NCBI GenBank assembly: GCA_905250885.1 | Contig: CAJNOQ010001723.1 | Span: 1 to 29,060 of the forward strand | Length of the DNA: 29,060 nucleotides | Reading direction: 5' to 3' | DNA from: Didymodactylos carnosus | Taxonomy: Eukaryota; Rotifera; Eurotatoria; Philodinida; Philodinidae | Shown here: in pieces, positions 9,662 to 19,867 of the stretch | Layout of the letters: each line of letters starts with the position of its first letter | Numbering within the stretch: position 1 is the stretch's first letter | The notes under the pieces: generated by a model | Seen by the model: the letters and a program-made list of their open reading frames with translations, nothing else | Database searches by the model: none | What the model was told of the DNA's origin: nothing | Program-made: the position numbers and the translations under genes

Positions 9662-12600
9662 TCAGGCAACATAGACGCCATGTTGAGTGACATTGCAATT
9701 ATTACGATTGAGTGAATCCTTTCTGTTATTCGGATTCGTTTCTGTTTCAAAGTACTGATAATCAAATTTTAACTTTGCTCCCAACATTTGCATATTAGCT
9801 ATTCATCGACACAATCTAATTCTTACCTGTACCACTAACAGGATAATCATCAGAATAACCACCGGGTGGTGCACATGAAGTAGCATCATCAACCAATTTA
9901 GTATTTGATGTACCTAAAATAATCATAATTTGTCAGTGATTAGATAAACAGCGAATGTTCCCTGTTACTCATACTTAAACGATATGATGGATGACATAAA
10001 TATTTTGATCGATACTGAGCTGATTTTGAAACAAGTTCTTCCTAAAATAAATAGTAAAAAAATTAAACGATATTGTAGTTAATTTAAAGAAAATACCATC
10101 CACACTTACGTCTCGTAACGTTAACGTTATCTTTAAATTTCGACAAAAACTATCAGCAAATTCGGGATACATATCAATTACTTCCAATAGATCATCACGA
10201 TGTATTTTATGTAAATCACAATAGGTGAGAGCACGAACATTGTAAGCTGATTTGCCTGGTACACGATACAAAAGTGAATTTTCACCGAATATATCATCTT
10301 TTGATAGAATAGCCACAACATTGTCATCTTTTAATATTTCAATTGAACCACGTGAGATAAAATATAATGATGTTAGGATATCTCCACGATGAGTCAGTAT
10401 GTCACCCGGTGGTGCATGTGTTGTTTTGAATTTCATTGAAAATGTTCGTAAACAACCTTCACTGGCATCTGGCAACGTAACATGAGATTAAAATTAAGAT
10501 TAAAAGTGAATAAAAGTGTTCTTAGTTACCCTTAAAGGCTGGACAACATTTAAGTAATTGACTGTTTAAATGTAAACATATATCAGCTTGTAAACATTCA
10601 GGAAAACCTAGAAGAACAAAATAAAATAAAAAATTTGAAGAGGCTTATCAGTGTTTACCTTTTAGCACCATATTCATATCAATTCCATTTGTATAATTCC
10701 ATGCATGATTAAAATAATCTTCAAGACGCTGTCGTAATGGATTTGGAATTTGATGAAAACGAATAAATTCTTTAACTCTATAATAATAATTATAATCATT
10801 TGTCAGAAAACGATTGGTATATTAGTAAATAATTAATTACCTTAACATTTGAATTTGATATCTTGCTGTTCCACTATAAAGTCGTTGAATAATGGCACTC
10901 ACATTACCGAATATACTGGCATACATTAAAGCTAAAATTAAATAAAGATAGTCGTTAAATAACACAGTTAAACTTCAATAGACAATAACATATGATACAA
11001 AGCAACAAAGCAAAATCATACTCAAAAATAGGATAAAAATAAGGATAACATTGAAAAGCGCATATAAAACATGGACATGCATAAGCTTCACATAACAACG
11101 ATAAAAATAATCGTAATAAAAATAATAAAAAATATAAAAATAATAAAAATCCTCGCAAACAATCTAAATCCATACATAACTAACACATTCACTGCCAGGC
11201 GTTTCAAATTCTATGGCGTGAATACGTCATATGATGTATACGGCAGCGAAAGTGTTAACATCTCTTCTCTTTCCTTGAAACTCTTTATCTAGACATTAAA
11301 AGAATCATTGCAATTCAATTGAGTATTTTTATTTTATTTTTATTTAAACACGTTCTTGCTGGTATTCAGTTTAAACATTTCACTTGTTTGTAACTACTCA
11401 TGCTCATATAATTTGTTTAGATATTATTAAAATGTTTAGTATCATAATTTGTACATGCTGAATACGTTTATGCTCTGATTACTCACAGCCAATCAACATG
11501 ACAAATATAGAAAATATTTTTTCCATATCTGTATTTGGGCTAACCTATAAAAGTATCAGTAGTTCTATCATTGAATTAATTCTAAAATGCGCAGAACTAT
11601 TAATTTTCAAAAGTGACTGACAGGATTACTGAACAGATTCAAGAAATGATTTCTTAAATAGATTTAATTCTTTAAAAAAAATCATCTGATAAAATAAAGG
11701 AAGATTCGTGTTTTAAATTGCGATAACATTTGTGATTTATACAATAAACTGTAGTCCTATAGAGAGAATCTAACAGTAGTTTTTTCCTATTTCTTGTTTT
11801 ATCTTTGTTTCGAACAGAAGTGCGCCAGAAACATGTGATTGTCTCATTTTGTGATGAAGACTATGTTTAACAAGACAGACATATCAGAGATTTTCTAGAA
11901 CTATTGGTTATGGAGATAATGCGAAGATATTCAACACTATTCTTTAGGAATTTTTTTTGAACAATTGCCATTTTGTTGCTATATCTCCACAATCAAGAGT
12001 TATACGGATCTCTAACATGTCTCATCTTGTTAAGCGCACTCTTTGTCACAACATGAGATAATCGCAAGCTCTTGACGCTTCTTCTGTTCGAAAAATGCAA
12101 AGATAAGAAATAGCGAAAAAAGTATTGAAAAACAAGTTATGTGAAATAGTTTTTCAATTATTTCTCTATTGTTTTTGAAAGTTCTAGAACTTACATTTCC
12201 AAAGCCGACTGATGTCAGAGAGCTGAATGTAAAATAGAGTGCTGTAACATATTTTGATCTTAAATTTGGACCACCCATACAATTTTGTCCATATTTCATT
12301 GTTCTGTTGTTATTCATTGAACAATTATAATACTGACCAGTTACTGTGGCTAATTCATCTAACCATGTTATACGGGATCCTAAACAAGCACACACACACA
12401 ACAAATACAATAGCACAACATCAAAAGAAAACAACTATTTATTCTACATATGGGCCACAAAATAAAATACTAACATCTAATCGATCTTTGCTGTACACTT
12501 ACATCCTACAAGCATAATTATTATGCTAAACCCTTTTTCACTATTTGTATTTGGACTAAATAAGAAATGAAATACTTTCTTTTTGTATCAACTATTATTT

Positions 12601-15600
12601 ACAACTGTAAAATAGTACCTAACGTTGCCAAAACCGACTGATGTGAGAGAACTGAATGTAAAATAGAGTGCTGTGATATATTTTGATGTTTTTGTTGGTC
12701 CACTAGTTGGATCGGAATCGTTATAATATTGATGAGTATGGTTAGCAAGTTCAGCTAACCATCCAATTAATCTCTCATTTCCTATAATTGACATTATTTA
12801 GATGTCTTTGTAAGAAAATTAAAAATATTCCTATACTTATGAACATCTCAATTGTTATTGAGATGTTCTTGAAATGACTGATGATACTTACCATGGTTAT
12901 TTCTCTCGAGCCTTCCGATTGCATACCTGAAGAAGGCAAGTTAAAAGTCTATCCTCTGAGATAATCTTAAATGAGTGTATACTAACCAAATGCACGCAAG
13001 CCAATGGGCAATCAAGGCAAATGTTGCCGTTAATAAAATAAGAACGCCGACACCATATTCAGAATAACGATCAAGTTTTCGAGCTATTCGAACCAAACGC
13101 AATAGACGAGCCGTTTTTAACAAGCCCATTAGTGCGGTACTCTATATGAGAAACAAATAAACGTCCACAAATTGTATCCACTGCTAAGAATTTCAATTTC
13201 TATGGATATCTACCAGGGCTGGGGGAGTCCGAATTCGAACTCGGATTCAAACTTTGAGTATTTCAAGTCCGATCGTTTTAAGTTTTTGGATAAATGAATA
13301 GAAAATTGTGAGTTTTCACTTGAGTTTTCGTTATTCTGCGTTCAAATATGAGCCAGGCTTGCATTTATCGTGCAATTCAGTGATAGCCTACACCTGCTCA
13401 TTCAATATCGAGAACATTTTTTACTCGCTCTAAATATTACAATGACTACTGCACTTTGTTTGCTGGTAAATAAGAAAAATAAACCACAACAATAAAAAAG
13501 AAGCTAAGCATTATCAGACTCGGTTATAAGTGTTTCGGATTTGGACTCGATACCTCCGAAGGCTCCTCCGAACCCGCCCAACCCTGATATCTAGGATGTC
13601 ATTCATTAAGACACTTTTCAAGTAAAACAATTTGGTCAATAACAGTTTTATAAAATTTCCTCTTGAAAATTCTTACTTCTCCTCCACCTTTAGCTTGTAT
13701 TAATGAAAACAATATATCGAACGGGATAGCCGCTGTAACATCGATTAGAAACCATCCTTTTAAATAATGTTTAGCAATTTTCGTTCCTCTTGTTATAAGT
13801 TCTTCGTTGTGTTTAACGTATGTTGTTCGCAAATTAACGATCAGATCGATAACAAACATAACATCGACAATTAATTCTATTACAGTTAATGCACGACTTT
13901 GTCTCGATTTTGTTTTATTTCCACTGCTAATATTACCATCTTCATGCATTAAAAATGCAGCTGTGTAAGGTGTGACGATTGCAGTATAGATTACTAATAA
14001 TAATATTAACCAATCCCAACCGGCTTTTAACGGAGAATAATGAAGTAAAATAGTACGTGGTATACGACGAGTATCCGGTAGTCGAAAATCAGGTAGAGGA
14101 TCTTCACCCAGTGAAAGAACTTGCGCGACACGACTTGGAATATTAGGTAAAAATGATTTTTCTTTCTTCGATGTTGTCTCTTTCTTAATCACAGTTTCTA
14201 AAAAGAGAAGAAAAAGATAAAAATAGTAGTTGACACAAAATGAAATCATATTCGTAGTGCGAACAAACGAATTTTGCTTATTATAACAAACCTGCAATAT
14301 TGCTTATACTCTGTGATTTATTTCTTATTTCAGCATCCCACATATCGGGTCTTAAAAGATTATTTGAGCTTGTTGACGATTCTCTTTTTGCTGGATGTTG
14401 ATGATAGTTATCGTCTGATAGTGTTTTCGAATTTGGATAATTATGAGCTGAGGATTCACTTGTAGTTTTATGATTGAATGCTTTAAAATAAAAGATAATA
14501 TTGATAAATTCTTTTACACTTATTATGAGCAAAAAAAAAAAAAATATCCACTAACGTTGCTGAGTTTCATTCGATTTTTCCTCGTCGATGGTACTTTCAA
14601 ATGCCATATCTCCACCACCACTACCATCTCGTTTAAATGATGATTTTGACCTGTTTCTTGAAAATAAATATCCAATTGGATTTATCATATGTAACCATGA
14701 TCGTTTTCTAATACCATCTAAAAAAAAGGCATCTAATATAGATGAAATACTTCTTTTTTTAGTTGTTTTTTTGAAGTACACGTACTAGTAGTGGTGATAT
14801 GATAATCGCGAATACGAGCTAAAATTTAGAAAAGAAAACAACATATGGACAGAATATATATTTATCAAAAAATAAAATGTCTAACTACTTATTGTTTAAT
14901 AAATATCTCTTCTGTAATTACCTTGTCAAGTTCGATGGTAAAAATACTTTTTTGTGTGCTAATTTAACTCATATTTTCTCTCTATATATATATGGATGGA
15001 AATGTAACATGAAAGAAAAAACCTGTCTGGTGACAATAAATAAATATGCTCTTATCTTGTCTCTTGCTGTTCAACGACGATGTATCATTCTTCTAGTATT
15101 CATATAAAAGAAATCATACACTATTTTCCAGCATCGAAAACAAATAAACAACAGCCTTATTATGTGACACGTACGAACGATTATTATTCATTCACCATAT
15201 AAAAAGAGGAAAACGGTATATTCTCATATTCTCTCTTTCAATCTCAATCGATCTCTTATGTGATATGACCTTTTTTTTATTTTTTACAACGGATGTTAAA
15301 TGACGGAAATAAAACATTTGTTTCATGTTAAGAATTCTCACTCTGCCTCTTTCTATTTAATTTTAAGTTTGTCATTAAAAATAAAACATGCTCATCCATT
15401 TAAGATATTCACTGCAAAAAAATAGTCATATAAAAAATGGAATAACATTACTTGTCTTAGTTGAATAACATCTATTAAAATTATTTAAGACTAATTGATT
15501 GTACTTACGAATCTTTCTTGATATTCTTTTATGATCACTTTCTGTAAATTCCAATATAAACAATATAATATCACATGATTCATTTTTAACAGGTGCTATT

Positions 15601-17474
15601 AATACATTTGACCAAAATTTAATTCCTTAAATAAAAAAGAGAGACAACAATTTTTATTTATTTCTACTAGTTAGTATAAATAATAAATAAAAATTTATAT
15701 ATACCATTATTCTTGTATAAAATAATATCAACTTCTTTTTCATCAGATCCTTGAAGAGCATGACGTATTTGTTTTATACTCTTGTCACTTGTTTCTGGTC
15801 CATATAAAAATTCACATGTACAGGGTTTCTGTATTATATCTGCCCTACTAAAACCGGTTAATTCACAAAATGCATCATTACAATAGATTGTTGGTTTATT
15901 TATTAGTTGGGCATTTGAAATTAAAAACCGACGATCTAAATAAAAGATGAATACGGAAAATAATTTTAATTTCGAAACTATGACATTTTGTTTTTAGAAA
16001 GAAAAGAAATTCTTCTATGTAATATTTTAATTATATTATGAGTGAGTTGGAAGAGTGAACTATACAGTTTAATGCATGTGTACGTATATTACATTAGTTT
16101 TTTTTTCTCCGAAAGATGGAATTCAGTAAGTATTAGTGATATTTTAAGTGAAAACTAATTTTTTGCCTTTTTCTTTTTTATCCTTAACTGTTGTAATGAA
16201 TATATATGTTGCTCCCAGTAAATAAACCATAAAGGTCATTAATGCCCGAACATGATTGTAAGAAAATCTAGAAGAACTTCACTAAAAATTTCTGTAGATG
16301 GAAATAAATAAAAGTTATATTAATCATAGAACAGATGTGTATAGTTTAAGGTATTTAAAAAAAAGAAAAGTTTGCATATAATTCGGATGGAAAAACATAG
16401 TGGAAAACTAATTTCAAAAGATGAATTGGATTACACAGTGAGAAAAGAAAATTTTTTTGTAGTAACTGATTTTTATAATACTCTATTTTATACATCAATT
16501 GTTTTATATGTTCTTGTCAGATTTAGAAAAACATAGTTTAATGATAGAATAACTTCTGTGAAAAATATAATTGCAAAAGTCATTCCTCACCTTGAATAAA
16601 ACAAAAAGTAAATTTTTTGCTATTTTTTTAAAGAAAAATATTTTCTATTATTTGTTTTGCTGAAGATTAATATCGAAAAGGAGTTTATTGTGTGAGGGAA
16701 TGTGAAAATTATTAAATTTTAGACACATACAACGAGAAAATTTAAATCGAAAAGGTTAAAAAGTGTATAACTGACTATTTTCAATTGTAAAATAATAGAT
16801 CAGTTAAGACTCTAATTAAAGGATATATTCTTGTCATTATCAAAGTGCTGTTCTAATGATTTTCATAAAAACAAATTGTGTGTATAAAACAAAAGGCATA
16901 CTCAATGTATACTCTAATAGCAATGATTTGTTATTTTTATTTATCATAAATTCTATGCAATATTTTCATTCATATGGCAAACATATTTATATTAATAAGA
17001 AGCTTGTTTGAAAAAGAAATGATTTTTTTTGGTGATCATATTATTTAGTGGTATAATAAAAAGTTTAAAGGATTTAAAAAACGAAACGTTTACGCATAAT
17101 TCGAATGAAAAACAATAGTAGAAAACTAATTTCAAAAGATGAATTAGATTATATAGTGAGACTATAAAATTTTAATAATAAATATATTCTATTGCTCTTT
17201 ATTCAAGATAAAATGTTATATTTTGATTCTGTATGATAAACTTGATTAATATTTGTTATATATTTAAGTGACTTCAATCAAAATAAATCTTTTTCTAATA
17301 TCTTCAAGAATGTTATATGTATCTTAGTTATTTTTTCGTACATAATGAATATTTTTAATTTTTCGTTCAATATTTTATAAGATGTCATAACTTACTTTGA
17401 CTATCAAATTTTCTAATGATCGTGTCAATAAATGTATTTTGTGGTGCTGATACATGTCCACGTTTCATCGGCAT
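9662..17474 (-). CDS. ERG-type (KCNH) voltage-gated potassium channel
   Basis: Exons in transcript order: 17474-17396, 15935-15705, 15625-15509, 14717-14556, 14480-14292, 14197-13677, 13141-12987, 12926-12892, then cassette A (12781-12619, 12555-12503) or B (12379-12195, 11544-11487), then 10931-10841, 10777-10659, 10607-10530, 10468-10110, 10041-9975, 9913-9827 and 9741-9662. All phases agree; the product is 861 (A) or 870 (B) residues, against 1159 for human ERG1. [20 protein letters not shown] matches the ERG PAS cap. The PAS domain is about residues 1-141 ([18 protein letters not shown]). S1-S3 lie at about 280-420, S4 is [20 protein letters not shown], and the filter is SVGFGN. S6 is [11 protein letters not shown], keeping the Tyr and Phe drug-site residues of ERG. 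The C-linker ([19 protein letters not shown]) and cyclic-nucleotide-binding-homology domain ([24 protein letters not shown]) follow. The role is a plasma-membrane K+ channel with slow activation and fast inactivation, controlling repolarisation. The tail after the CNBHD is only about 80 residues. The last exon is the least certain: without the splice at 9826 the frame ends GlyLysAsn and stops at 9816-9818. Confidence 0.93.
11181..11257. mobile_element. Small inverted-repeat element in an ERG intron
   Basis: TAACACATTCACTGCC at 11181-11196 faces GGCAGCGAAAGTGTTA at 11242-11257, 14 of 16 positions matching as inverted repeats. The right end is part of a TTAA; the left has CTAA. The whole unit is 77 bases and lies in the intron between cassette B and the next constitutive exon. 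It resembles a tiny TTAA-targeting MITE, but the family assignment is inference. Confidence 0.55.
11487..12379 (-). other. ERG alternative pore cassette B (two exons)
   Basis: Exon B1 (12379-12195) encodes [10 protein letters not shown], a longer turret, then [15 protein letters not shown] and SLTSVGFGN. Exon B2 (11544-11487) encodes [19 protein letters not shown]. The intron between them is 650 bases and in phase 0, after the filter Asn. The cassette has 81 residues, with two sequons (NCS, NRT) and two cysteines in the turret. S6 is closer to canonical ERG than in cassette A. B1 continues open beyond its donor into the intron as far as 12030, which could yield a truncated form if the intron is retained. 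Confidence 0.9.
12503..12781 (-). other. ERG alternative pore cassette A (two exons)
   Basis: Exon A1 (12781-12619) runs from [11 protein letters not shown] through the turret to [20 protein letters not shown]. Exon A2 (12555-12503) supplies [17 protein letters not shown], the start of S6. They are separated by a 63-base intron in phase 2 (GTTAG then GTACTA). The cassette has 72 residues. The turret contains two N-glycosylation sequons (NHT, NDS) and no cysteine. The EKIF of ERG channels reads EKGF here. The entry phase (2 bases completing a codon begun by the 12892-12926 exon) and the exit phase (one base, T) are the same as in cassette B. Confidence 0.88.
12841..12868. repeat. Perfect 12-bp hairpin in the intron before cassette A
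   Basis: GAACATCTCAAT at 12841-12852 and ATTGAGATGTTC at 12857-12868 are exact reverse complements separated by TGTT. The hairpin sits 23 bases inside the donor of the upstream constitutive exon (intron 12782-12891). It could affect the choice between cassettes A and B. Confidence 0.85.
13214..13586. mobile_element. hAT-type MITE inserted in an ERG intron
   Basis: The ends are CAGGGCTGGG (13214 on) and the reverse complement of CAGGGTTGGG (to 13586), typical of hAT-superfamily termini. The flanking octamers ATATCTAC (13206-13213) and ATATCTAG (13587-13594) match at 7 of 8 positions, as expected for the 8-bp target duplication of hAT elements. Subterminal GAACTCGGATT- and TCCGAA-type motifs recur on both sides. 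There is no transposase in its 373 bp. It accounts for most of the 535-base intron between the S1-S3 exon and the S4-S5 exon. Confidence 0.85.
16343..16444. repeat. Intronic direct repeat, copy 1
   Basis: About 100 bases in the first intron of the channel gene, roughly 85% identical by eye to 17062-17161 in the same orientation. The shared core includes AAAACTAATTTCAAAAGATG. Function is unknown. Confidence 0.7.
17062..17161. repeat. Intronic direct repeat, copy 2
   Basis: This is the second copy of the 16343-16444 segment, about 720 bases away in the same 1460-base first intron (15936-17395). It is diverged by scattered substitutions and a few small indels. Confidence 0.7.
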
Positions 17475-19860
17475 TGTTCGTTCGTTTTTTTTATTATTAA
17501 CCCCTTTATTTTTTTTTTTTTTAAGTTAATAAAATAGAAGAAAATCGTAAATGTTTTCTTTTCTTGTACGCGTTTTCACAGTAGTATTGTGTGTGAGGAT
17601 TACTATCTGTGACGACAACGATGTAAACGTTAATAGAAATATAATGAGTCTTTTTTTGTGTTTCTATATTATATTGCTGGTTGTGATGGTAGATGTTCAA
17701 CAATACTTTTCCATATTGTCCTAATAATGTCAAAATAAAAAAACAAAAATAAATAGCACGAAGAAAAATGTAAAAATAAAAAAAAAAAAAAAAAGAAGTA
17801 TAATATGAATTACTAAAAATGATGAAAAATGTGTTGAGTGTGTTTTTCTTGTGTTCGTTTTTATTCGAGGGACATATGGATTAGGGAATAGGACGGACAA
17901 AACAATAAACATACACAACTGATATTGATAGTACAAATGAAAGAAGAAGAAAAAAAGAAAGAAAGAGATGTCTGTTTTTTCGTTCTTTTTTTTTTCTTCT
18001 TGTTGCCAAATATATGCATATTATAGACATAAGATATAATTCTATTCAAACTGGCCATTGTCAAATAGAGAGTGTATGTTTCTCTTCCGCCAGAAAGTCG
18101 TAATAATGACGTCAACATATCGAATATGTTAGTATAACGTCATTATTCTCTTTTTGCAAGGTTATTTTAATGTCTTCAAAAAAAAAAAAAAAACCAAAAA
18201 AAAACCAAAAAAAGAAAATATACAAAGAGTTATATCAAGGAGTTAGCTTTCTTTTCTCTAAAATTGCTAGAGGCTCAATTTTGTACATACCATTTTAATT
18301 AGAAAAAAAAAATGTTTTGTATAAAAATAGAAGATATTCATGTATACTAATACGCTCAAGAATAACTTCTATATTATGGACAAATATAACAAATAATTAG
18401 ACTACCCTAAAGGTTAGAAATGGAATAATACTACTATAATGAACTCTTTATTCTGTTCATGTAGAACAAACATTTGATAGTCAAACGTAGAATAAACATT
18501 ACTAATAATAGTATGCTAAAGATATTTGAAAAAAATAAAAATAAAAATAATAAAAAAGATTCTGAGAAAAAAAATTTTTTTTGTCGAAATATTCATGATT
18601 TTGATAAGGAAAAATCTAATTTTCTCTGTGTTGTTTTCACAGATGCAGAACATAGGTTAGAAAAAGTGAATCGCACAAGATATAAAACGTTTAATTTTAG
18701 AACATAAATTAAAATAAAATACATGTCATTGTTTCATTTATAAATATAAATTTTACCGGAAACATATTCTTTAAATCACGCAAAGTGCCACATCTAGGTT
18801 TACAAGGAATGAAAATTAATGCCGGAGATAGAACTCAAATATTATTTGATGTATTTATTCTATATATTCCATTGGGAAAGTAGATGTCTATAAAGATATT
18901 GAAACTTCCTAATCAGTACTTCATAATAAAATTTCTTGCGATTCGACTCTCAACTATGACAAAAGATATTTAAAATCTTTGATATTTTGACTTTCTAAAA
19001 TACTTCTTTGTTATAAGAAGTCTCACTAGGAATGTGTCACCAGAACTAATAGTACTACTCTAGACCTTATGATATCTTCAGACTAGGTATATATAATTTT
19101 TATATTTCTTCTTTTTTTTTTTGAATTTCATTTCTCTTTATGTACTACATACTGATGAGCGATTTATTAAATTGAAACTTACCATATTAATGTCATTTTT
19201 CTCTTTTTCGTTCATAGACAGCAATTCGTCCTTCGATCATATTTTGCCGAATAATTAATACATACATGTAATATATAATCCAATTTTATCTAAAACAAAA
19301 AAATGGAAATAATCTACGTTAATAAAATTACAAAGATTATATTAGATTGATATCCACATTTTCATACAAACGTGAAAGATTTTTTCCGATAGTTTATTCT
19401 TACATAAAATTCAGAGTTTGATTTAATGCACTAGGGGAAATTCTTATTTTTCGTAAAGGGATGATTGAAAAGTGAACAGCTAACTACTGAAAACGAGACG
19501 TTGGATCATTATTATTTGAAGAAAAAAAAGTGATATTAAACAGAGGGATAGACAGGATTTTTTTTCTTCTATCTATCATATCAAGATCTTCTCTAAAATT
19601 ATGAGTATTGATTAATTAATGAGAAATAACGGAAATGTCGAGGAAATATTGTAATATTTATATGATTGGAATTAATTTTATGGACAGTTTTAATAAATAC
19701 TCACAGAAAGTTGATCGGGATTAATGGCTTAATGTTAATGAATTTTCACAAGATTTTGACATCAATTAATGAAGGAATGTCATATTTATCTCCCCGAGCA
19801 AGACTAAGTAAACCAGAAGATCTAGCTGCAAAAATAGCTGCAGCTTCCGCTTACAGCTAA
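17475..19860. other. Upstream region of the ERG channel gene, no other gene seen
   Basis: It is rich in poly-A and poly-T tracts (for example around 17511-17523, 17777-17794 and 18179-18215). Short open frames here are homopolymer-driven and do not resemble proteins. Since the channel gene starts at 17474 on the minus strand, its promoter and 5' UTR should lie in this interval. The only motif I can name is the CRE palindrome at 18107. Confidence 0.45.
18107..18114. promoter_or_regulatory. Perfect CRE palindrome upstream of the ERG gene
   Basis: TGACGTCA, the full consensus for CREB/ATF factors, lies about 630 bases upstream of the channel start codon. It is part of a larger imperfect palindrome: AATAATGACGT at 18102-18112 faces ACGTCATTATT at 18137-18147, so a second half-site occurs within 30 bases. 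Function is inferred from the motif alone. Confidence 0.35.
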
Positions 19861-19867
19861 AATTAAA

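Noticed and set aside
10955..11292. Open frames on both strands in the intron after cassette B
   Set aside because: They derive from an AT-rich simple repeat (ATAAAAATAAT) and low-complexity residues. The channel gene model explains the region as an intron.
12503..12781. Cassette A as a dead exon duplicate
   Set aside because: It is open throughout, keeps the filter, has usable splice sites and the correct outer phases; decay would be expected to break some of these.
14718..14781. Longer version of the channel linker exon beginning near 14781
   Set aside because: That extension does not give the phase required by the preceding exon. The TTTTTTTTAG acceptor at 14718-14719 does.
14877..15107. 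76-residue plus-strand open frame
   Set aside because: It lies in the intron between the PAS-end exon and the linker exon of the channel gene and shows no domain.
17521..18118. Several minus-strand open frames upstream of the channel start
   Set aside because: They consist largely of Phe/Lys/Ile runs from homopolymers, and none continues into the channel frame by acceptable splices.
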